A stretch of 7,020 nucleotides of DNA, taken from the NCBI GenBank assembly GCA_003151555.1, contig PLXU01000140.1, positions 520-7,539 of the forward strand. Direction: 5' to 3'. Made by a program: the position numbers and the translations under genes. Positions within the stretch are counted from its first letter, which is position 1. Every line of letters starts with the position of its first letter. Shown here piece by piece: positions 1 to 4,373 of this stretch. Origin of the DNA: Acidimicrobiaceae bacterium. Its GTDB lineage: Bacteria > Actinomycetota > Acidimicrobiia > Acidimicrobiales > RAAP-2. A model generated the notes under the pieces. It saw nothing but the letters and a program-made list of their open reading frames with translations, was not told the origin of the DNA and did not search any database.

Positions 1-458
1 TCGGTGCGAATCGCCATCGCCAGCAATCCACCGGTGAACAAGAAAAGCAGAACACCTACTACGTACTGCAGTCCGACCACCTTGTGGTCAGTGCTGAAGC
101 GAACGTACTTGCTCCAATGATCCACCGTTTCGGTTGGCTTGGCCTCCTTGCCCACCATCTTGGCGAGTGGGTAATTGAGCGCGCCAATTCCCGCCAGCCA
201 CCCCACGGTTGCAAACGCGAGGGCCAACGTATTCGACACAGCATTCATGCCACTGTTAGCGATGTATATGTAGTCGGCAGCGATGTAATTGCCCAGCCAG
301 TGACCGAACACGTAGCCCAGAATCGCGCAGATCAGCGCGGTCCCGATGTGTTGGCTCAGCCAGGGATTGCGCGCCGACGTTGGTGTTCGTCCGCCCGCCC
401 TCGGCGGCGTCTGGCTACTCGTCGCATCGACTTCCGGTCGGTCGGCCGTGAGGGTCAT
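1..458 (-). CDS. coxA: Cytochrome c oxidase subunit I, N-terminal part (runs off the left edge)
   Basis: Catalytic haem-copper subunit of an aa3-type terminal oxidase, which reduces O2 to water in the cytoplasmic membrane. Only 152 codons are in the window. Residues 120-126 read RFSTDHK and continue VVGLQYVVGV, the classic start of the subunit I core (S/TDHKxxGxxY) followed by its first helix. The haem and CuB His ligands lie beyond the edge. The ATG at 458 was chosen because it overlaps the upstream stop as ATGA and has GGAG at 470-467 with an 8-base spacer. Unusually, about 118 residues precede the core, where most family members have about 10-40. They hold a Pro/Thr/Arg-rich polar start (1-36) and two likely extra membrane helices (about 38-57 and 75-98). 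It is the last gene seen of an operon with the cupredoxin and coxB. The family call is secure; the exact oxidase class cannot be judged from this fragment. Confidence 0.95.
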   Translation of the reverse strand, partial: MTLTADRPEVDATSSQTPPRAGGRTPTSARNPWLSQHIGTALICAILGYVFGHWLGNYIAADYIYIANSGMNAVSNTLALAFATVGWLAGIGALNYPLAKMVGKEAKPTETVDHWSKYVRFSTDHKVVGLQYVVGVLLFLFTGGLLAMAIRT

Positions 459-523
459 CGGACGCACTCCGTTTCTCTGGTCGTGTAGCGCTTATCAATA
501 ACGATGTTGTAGTCCATGATCAT
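455..523 (-). CDS. 22-residue mini-ORF bridging coxB and coxA
   Basis: An ORF of 22 codons plus stop exactly fills the space between coxB and coxA. Its ATG (523-521) overlaps the coxB stop TGA (522-520) as ATGA, and its own TGA (457-455) overlaps the coxA ATG (458-456) as ATGA. The peptide begins MIMDYNIVID and ends RETECVR; it is polar, with no membrane helix and one Cys. A second in-frame ATG lies at 517. No convincing Shine-Dalgarno precedes its start, so translation would rely on ribosomes that terminate on coxB. The coxA ribosome-binding site GGAG (470-467) lies inside it. It could be a translational coupler, a tiny oxidase subunit, or chance: 61 bases happening to be open and in register. 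I do not recognise the peptide. The overlaps are directly seen; translation is inference. Confidence 0.45.
   Translation of the reverse strand: MIMDYNIVIDKRYTTRETECVR
467..470 (-). promoter_or_regulatory. Ribosome-binding site of coxA
   Basis: GGAG on the minus strand, 8 bases before the coxA ATG at 458. It supports that start over any downstream Met, and so supports the long N-terminal extension. It lies within the mini-ORF, so ribosomes translating the mini-ORF would pass over it. Confidence 0.6.
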
Positions 524-1503
524 GGCTTCGCGCCGTAGAGTTCGGCCTTGCTATATGGCGTGACGCCGCCGTCAATGTAGTAACCGCCGGCGGAGCCGTT
601 CGCGTCGGGTACGTAGGTCCAGGCGAAGGGGGCCAGGTCCTTGGTATTGGTCGCGTTGGCCGCTTCGGCATTGGTGGCCCAGGTCATGAACGCGGACTGT
701 GAGACCACTTTGCCATAATCGAACATCGCACCGTGCCAAAGCCCGCAGAGTTCGCTGCAGCGCACGACAAAACTGCCGGACGTCGTCGTATCGGTGAAGG
801 CCACGTTGTTCGCCTGGGGGTTCGCGTCGGCCTTCACACTTAACTGGTAGGCCCAGAAGCTATGAATCACGTCGAGAGACGTCACGTTGAACGCAATCGT
901 GGTGTCAGTAGGCAAGATCAATTGCGTCGTCTCAAAACCGCCAAACGCCGGATACCGATAGGTGAACTTCCACTGTTGCGCAATGACTTGCACAACCAGC
1001 ACCTTGCCAGATGACGGCGACCACGAGTCTCCCGTCGTCAGCGCCGCCGTCTCGGCCGCCGTTGCCCCGTTGGGCGCCCAAATTGGATTGGGTCCCTCAC
1101 CGCCTCCCGAGCCGTGATCGGAAATCAATGCCACCGTGCCGAAGCCGGCGAGGAAGAGAACAATGACGCTCGTTATAACAATCCACGCGACTTGAACTTT
1201 CTTGTTGCCGCGGGCCACTTCGCCACCGACGGGTTCCGGACCGCCACGTTTGTCGCTCCACGTCCGGATGGAGTAACCCATAAACACCCACACGGCGATC
1301 ATCACCGGTAGGGCGATAATTACTAGCAAATTAATGTCAAGCTGGTTCGCCTTCGCCGTTGACGTCAAACGGCCAGGAGCCATGTGCGGGCCCACCAGGA
1401 ACCAGAACAAAAGGTCGGCCACGACCGAAATGACCAACCAAATGTTGGTCATTCGTCGCAAATGTCTGGTTTCACCATTCACGGGGTTCTCGCTTGTCGT
1501 CAT
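520..1503 (-). CDS. coxB: Cytochrome c oxidase subunit II with CuA site
   Basis: Electron-entry subunit of the terminal oxidase; its extracytoplasmic cupredoxin domain carries the binuclear CuA centre. All CuA ligands are visible: H214 in DVIHSFW, then C249, E251, C253, H257 and M260 in CSELCGLWHGAM. The aromatic segment QQWKFTYRYP (176-185) precedes them, as in the family. Membrane helices are likely at about 18-40, 57-79 and 104-128. The last two match the usual subunit II hairpin, so the first is an extra helix or an uncleaved signal. No cytochrome c domain is fused at the C-terminus. At 327 residues the length is normal. The ATG at 1503 overlaps the stop of the upstream cupredoxin gene as ATGA. 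The Shine-Dalgarno is weak (GGAAGTGGTG just upstream), which fits translational coupling. The stop also overlaps the following mini-ORF. Confidence 0.96.
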   Translation of the reverse strand: MTTSENPVNGETRHLRRMTNIWLVISVVADLLFWFLVGPHMAPGRLTSTAKANQLDINLLVIIALPVMIAVWVFMGYSIRTWSDKRGGPEPVGGEVARGNKKVQVAWIVITSVIVLFLAGFGTVALISDHGSGGGEGPNPIWAPNGATAAETAALTTGDSWSPSSGKVLVVQVIAQQWKFTYRYPAFGGFETTQLILPTDTTIAFNVTSLDVIHSFWAYQLSVKADANPQANNVAFTDTTTSGSFVVRCSELCGLWHGAMFDYGKVVSQSAFMTWATNAEAANATNTKDLAPFAWTYVPDANGSAGGYYIDGGVTPYSKAELYGAKP

Positions 1504-2186
1504 GAGTTCACCACTTCCAAGAAGCCGCCCATGTAGTTCTGTGTCGACATCGGACCTCCGTTACCGTACAAGAAGCCCAGTCCGCACGGGACGAAGCATT
1601 GCCAGGGGTAACTACCCGCCCCCTGGGTTTCAAAACTGAAAGAGATCTCGTTGTGCGGCATCTTCGTGCTGCACGGCGCCACACCGCACAGCGTGTCACT
1701 GCCATTCACTCCCACCAGCGGGACACTGACGCCTAACGTCGGAACGGCAAACGTGTGGCCGACGCCCGTACCGGTGAACGAGTTGTACACACTCACTGTT
1801 TTGCCATTTAGCTGCATGGAGTGGCCAAAGGTTCCTAGAATCTGTCCCCACTCCTGATTGCGCAGGGGACTGCCGCTGTCAAACTGCTCGATGGTCATAT
1901 CGATCTTCGTATGAGCCGGCAATTTCCAGGTGGTGTCCTGGACCCACTTATGGGTGGTCGGATTCATCACCATGTACGAAACCCACGTGGGATGAGCCCC
2001 GAAGCCAATGGAACCCACCGTTTGGGCCAGGATATGCACCGGCTGACCGGCGGCCTGGCTCTTGGTGAAGTCGGTAACGCCACCAGGAGTGCCGGGCTTG
2101 AGGAACGTCGCCACGCTCAGCACCAAGAGTCCGACGGCAACCAAAAAGAGCACGATAACAGTGGTCAGCCTCCCCCTCATTGACAT
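1500..2186 (-). CDS. Membrane-anchored cupredoxin-like protein with a degenerate CuA motif
   Basis: A 228-residue protein with an N-terminal hydrophobic anchor (about 8-29) and an exported beta-rich domain. Its second half lines up by eye with the CuA domain of the neighbouring subunit II: GVGHTFAVPTLGV (141-153) matches DVIHSFWAYQLSV, and PWQCFVPCGLGF (194-205) matches VVRCSELCGLWH. H144, C197 and C201 therefore sit at CuA ligand positions. The second His is replaced by F205 and the Met by G208; M213, M219 or H178 (MPHN) could serve instead. A further Cys pair, C167/C172, may form a disulfide. It is the first gene of the oxidase operon and overlaps coxB by ATGA. The start at 2186 has AAGGAG 6 bases upstream. 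It may be a copper-binding accessory subunit, an electron carrier or a copper donor to CuA. The fold is fairly sure; the function is unknown. Confidence 0.8.
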   Translation of the reverse strand: MSMRGRLTTVIVLFLVAVGLLVLSVATFLKPGTPGGVTDFTKSQAAGQPVHILAQTVGSIGFGAHPTWVSYMVMNPTTHKWVQDTTWKLPAHTKIDMTIEQFDSGSPLRNQEWGQILGTFGHSMQLNGKTVSVYNSFTGTGVGHTFAVPTLGVSVPLVGVNGSDTLCGVAPCSTKMPHNEISFSFETQGAGSYPWQCFVPCGLGFLYGNGGPMSTQNYMGGFLEVVNS

Positions 2187-2265
2187 GATTCACTCCTTGC
2201 GACTAGGCAAAACGCTCAAGACTTAGAAAAGACAGTATCCGCTGAGGGGAGTAAAGTTACGATTT
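2187..2265. promoter_or_regulatory. Divergent intergenic region, presumed promoters for the oxidase operon and the small membrane gene
   Basis: These 79 bases separate two divergently transcribed genes, so promoters for both should lie here or just inside. On the plus strand TAAAGT (2252-2257) fits the TANNNT pattern and ends 8 bases before the GTG at 2266, as expected for a leaderless transcript; no good -35 box accompanies it. On the minus strand TACTGT (about 2238-2233) is a candidate -10, also without a clear -35. No clear inverted repeat or operator was found. The placement follows from gene orientation; the exact boxes are weak. Confidence 0.4.
2193..2198 (-). promoter_or_regulatory. 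Strong ribosome-binding site of the cupredoxin gene
   Basis: AAGGAG on the minus strand, 6 bases before the ATG at 2186. It favours that ATG over the second Met two codons later, which would have a 12-base spacer. It is the strongest Shine-Dalgarno in the oxidase operon, consistent with loading ribosomes at the head of a coupled gene chain. Confidence 0.7.
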
Positions 2266-2613
2266 GTGAAGGAAAAGAGTAAGAAAATCCTTGGCATCCA
2301 TTTCGGGCTCATTCTGGGCGAAACAATATGTATTTTGGCGTTTTATGTCGAATATCGACGGGCCGCGGGAGGCAACACGCTTTCGTGGGCCTACGTGGTG
2401 GAATGGCCGATCTTCGCCTTCTACATCATTTACATGTGGCGACGCCTTCTGCGCGAGGAAAAAGCACCGCTGACGAGTACCATTGCGCACATCAAGGAGC
2501 CCGACGATCCGGCCCTTATTGCGATGAACGAGTACCTTCGTGCCGTACACGGGTTACCAACTGTCAATGAGGAATCCTCCCCTGTCGAAGCGCCGCAAGA
2601 CCGAGTGACGTAG
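2266..2613 (+). CDS. Small two-helix membrane protein with an EWP motif
   Basis: A 115-residue protein with two predicted membrane helices (about 8-28 and 41-58), a short loop with YRRAAGG, and a polar C-terminal tail. The second helix reads WAYVVEWPIFAFYIIYMW, and the tail holds DPALIAMNEYLRAVHG (81-96). From memory, both features (an EWPxF helix ending in Trp, and a DPxLxxxNxYL tail) recur in small uncharacterised actinobacterial membrane proteins. The start must be the GTG at 2266 or later, because an in-frame stop lies at 2224 with no other standard start codon between. A GAGGGGAG stretch (2244-2251) is 14 bases away, too far for a normal Shine-Dalgarno, so leaderless translation is possible. 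It sits between the oxidase operon and ctaG, suggesting a role near the oxidase, but the function is unknown. Confidence 0.8.
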   Translation: MKEKSKKILGIHFGLILGETICILAFYVEYRRAAGGNTLSWAYVVEWPIFAFYIIYMWRRLLREEKAPLTSTIAHIKEPDDPALIAMNEYLRAVHGLPTVNEESSPVEAPQDRVT

Positions 2614-2629
2614 GTCGCCGTCGTCAATA

Positions 2630-3610
2630 TCAGCGCCCCGGTGGTGGATCCAAATCGTCGCGCGAAGGTAATGACGACGCCAGCGGCGGGGGACGCTCGC
2701 CGCGGAATTCTTCAACACTCATGCGTCGATGGCCCCGCGTGAGACGCTCGACGATGTCGGATCCTTCGGTGTCTTTCATAGACCGACGAAAGGCGATGTA
2801 GAGAGCGGGAAAACACCAGAAATCGCCACAGACCCACAGAATCGCCGCGCCAATTTGCTGATCCGCGAAACGATTCAGAGTAATCACCGGCATCGTCATC
2901 GTTGCCATGTTCTCCATCACCGCTCCAAAGGCGTAGGAAGGGACCGAGGTAAAAAAGCTGAGCGCGATGGCGATAATCGTCATGATGAGGTTAGTGACGA
3001 GAAGCGATCCCGCTTGGGCGAAGGGCGAGAGTTTTGGACGCAACGGCGCCGAAGGTATGAACTGAAACCAAAACAGCATGCCCGACAGGAAGAACGTCGA
3101 CAGCATCAGACTCACATGCAGATCCGGTCTAGTCATGATCGGATTGAAGAGGCTCGGCAGCATCCAGAGCACCATCACGGCGTTGAAGAACATGATGCCG
3201 ACGGCGGGCGACATTAAGAAAGCGCAGACCCGCCGCAGCGGATGACGGGTCGGGCGTATAAAGATGCGCCGCAAAATGCGTCGCCTCAAGCCAAGGGGAA
3301 CCGCGTGCACGAGTGGCACCATCGGCGCGCCGGCCACGTACAGGGCGGGCGCCCCCAACATCACGAAGACGTGCTGGAGCATGTGAACCCAGAAGTACTG
3401 CATGGCCCAGAATTGGAGGGGCGAAACGATGCTGAGCGCCAAGAGCACCAGTCCGGCGTAACTGAGCCACATTCGCCGACGCCTGCGCACGGCGTGCGCC
3501 TTGGTCGAACGGCTATTAAGAGAGCGCAATCCCTTTTCGTGAAGGGCCAGGAGAGCCAAGGTCAAGACAGCGGCCCACGGGTATCCCCAGTTGGCCGTGA
3601 AGTAACTCAT
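2630..3610 (-). CDS. ctaG: CtaG-family (caa3-type) cytochrome c oxidase assembly factor
   Basis: Polytopic membrane protein of the Caa3_CtaG family, which in Bacillus is needed for assembly of active caa3 oxidase and is linked to copper handling. Family marks are FWVHMLQHVFVMLGAPALYVAGAP at about 73-96, with H76 and H80 as the conserved HMxQH pair, and ADQQIGAAILWVCGDF (249-264) near the C-terminus. About seven helices are visible: 8-24, 48-66, 75-96, 130-151, 166-185, 202-222 and 253-274. A charged cytoplasmic-type tail of about 50 residues ends in a Pro-rich stretch. The ATG at 3610 is preceded by AGAGG with an 8-base spacer. It converges on the small membrane gene with only 16 bases between the stops and no visible terminator. 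Bacterial ctaG is also used as the name of the unrelated Cox11; this is not that protein. Confidence 0.9.
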   Translation of the reverse strand: MSYFTANWGYPWAAVLTLALLALHEKGLRSLNSRSTKAHAVRRRRRMWLSYAGLVLLALSIVSPLQFWAMQYFWVHMLQHVFVMLGAPALYVAGAPMVPLVHAVPLGLRRRILRRIFIRPTRHPLRRVCAFLMSPAVGIMFFNAVMVLWMLPSLFNPIMTRPDLHVSLMLSTFFLSGMLFWFQFIPSAPLRPKLSPFAQAGSLLVTNLIMTIIAIALSFFTSVPSYAFGAVMENMATMTMPVITLNRFADQQIGAAILWVCGDFWCFPALYIAFRRSMKDTEGSDIVERLTRGHRRMSVEEFRGERPPPLASSLPSRDDLDPPPGR

Positions 3611-3772
3611 TATCTACACCTCTTGCGCATTGCACCAACCGACCGAGTAAATTCGACGCACCCCCAGATGACGCCGCGCGATCATCCGCCGTGCCCGCGA
3701 CTCCCACCGGACCCTACTCCAGAAAATTCGAGACGCCAGGGCCGGCTGGCCAGATTTGTCATTGAGCTGAAC

Positions 3773-4150
3773 TCAGTGACCCTGCGCCGCGTCAACCGTG
3801 CTGAAGGAGCGAAGACCCGACTTTTTGCAGGGACCGGGTTCTGCGTTTACGCAGACCGTGGATTTGTTCGTGACGACACCCGCGATGCGAGCACGACTTA
3901 CTTTGGCGCCTTGAATGTTGGCCCCGTCCAGGTTGGCCCCGGAGAGATTCGCACCTCGCAAATTGTCACCCTGCAGATCGGCACCGCGCAGGTCCCGATG
4001 CGCCAGGTCGCATCCCGCGAGGTCTGGGTTTGACGCCACAACGGTGCAGTCACTTGAATGGGCGATCGGCGAAGCCGTCGAGGAACTTCCGCACGCACTC
4101 AATCCGAGGCCGGCCAGTAAGAGAAGCGCCAAGCACCACTGTCTATTCAT
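3773..4150 (-). CDS. Pentapeptide-repeat lipoprotein
   Basis: A 125-residue secreted lipoprotein. Residues 1-20 form a lipoprotein signal peptide (basic start, Leu/Ala-rich core, lipobox LSAC), so C20 should be lipidated. Residues 42-91 are ten tandem pentapeptides of the A(D/N)LxG type (for example RDLRG ADLQG DNLRG ANLSG ANLDG), expected to form about two and a half turns of a right-handed beta-helix. Cysteines C35, C47, C100 and C108 may form disulfides that cap the helix. The open frame extends upstream to 4261, but the ATG at 4150 was chosen because it places the signal peptide at the N-terminus. That ATG has no good Shine-Dalgarno. Pentapeptide proteins have varied roles and no reaction can be assigned. 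It lies between the SCO fusion and ctaG, so an envelope role linked to oxidase assembly is possible but unproven. Confidence 0.8.
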   Translation of the reverse strand: MNRQWCLALLLLAGLGLSACGSSSTASPIAHSSDCTVVASNPDLAGCDLAHRDLRGADLQGDNLRGANLSGANLDGANIQGAKVSRARIAGVVTNKSTVCVNAEPGPCKKSGLRSFSTVDAAQGH

Positions 4151-4170
4151 AGGCCACAGTTTTCCATTTA

Positions 4171-4233
4171 TCAGTGGGCGGCGCGTCGCAACCAGCAGCC
4201 GTCGTGACATTCCAACGTGCTGCGAGAAGCCAC
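4171..4233 (-). CDS. Possible 20-residue leader peptide upstream of the lipoprotein
   Basis: A GTG-start ORF of 20 codons and a TGA, preceded by a perfect AGGAGG (4244-4239) with a 5-base spacer AAATA. This is the best Shine-Dalgarno in the region, yet it serves no long frame. The peptide includes LECHDGCW and ends LRRAAH, so it has two Cys residues. It stops 20 bases before the lipoprotein ATG. A further six-codon frame (MENCGL, 4167-4147) starts just after it and ends in an ATGA overlap with the lipoprotein start. This could be a cysteine-sensing or coupling leader, or chance. Only the sequence pattern is seen; translation and regulation are inference. Confidence 0.35.
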   Translation of the reverse strand: MASRSTLECHDGCWLRRAAH

Positions 4234-4238
4234 TATTT

Positions 4239-4244
4239 CCTCCT
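4239..4244 (-). promoter_or_regulatory. Perfect Shine-Dalgarno without a long ORF
   Basis: AGGAGG on the minus strand, 5 bases before a GTG at 4233 that opens only a 20-codon frame. The lipoprotein ATG at 4150 is nearly 90 bases away and cannot use it directly. No in-frame start of the longer lipoprotein frame lies at a workable distance. Confidence 0.45.
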
Positions 4245-4373
4245 GGCCAATCCCCCATCAATGCACGTCCAGCAACGCATCATTTTTCGGACGACGTCGC
4301 TCGCGATTTGTACTCGTGAGAGATTCGGCATCCTCGGGTCAAAACGACCTGGCGCGGTGAATTAATCGGTCGC

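Larger units (their letters stand above)
4151..4373. other. Intergenic stretch between the SCO fusion and the lipoprotein gene
   Basis: Apart from the possible leader frames and their AGGAGG, this stretch holds no clear gene. On the minus strand a TTGACC (about 4341-4336) resembles a -35 box and a TACAAAT lies further down (about 4311-4305), but the spacing of about 24 bases is too long for a standard promoter. No terminator hairpin with a T tract was seen after the SCO fusion stop. Confidence 0.4.

Noticed and set aside
84..488. 134-codon plus-strand frame at the left end
   Set aside because: It is antisense to coxA, whose STDHK motif and helices identify the real frame.
2729..3217. 162-codon plus-strand frame rich in Arg and His
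   Set aside because: It lies fully antisense to ctaG and its composition is typical of a reversed membrane gene.
3735..3750. Hairpin GCCAG-GGCCGG-CTGGC downstream of the lipoprotein gene
   Set aside because: The stem is only 5 pairs and the nearest minus-strand T tract begins about 7 bases after it and is short; too weak to call a terminator.
3611..3772. Search for a gene, promoter or repeat in the gap upstream of ctaG
   Set aside because: Apart from the ctaG ribosome site AGAGG (3623-3619) no convincing -35/-10 pair, repeat or coding frame with recognisable features was seen.
3242..4033. 263-codon plus-strand frame across ctaG and the lipoprotein gene
   Set aside because: It is antisense to two recognisable genes and the intergenic gap; its composition is low-complexity polar with no motif.
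4151..4261. Longer form of the lipoprotein starting at 4261
   Set aside because: It would place 37 polar residues before the lipoprotein signal peptide, which needs to be near the N-terminus.
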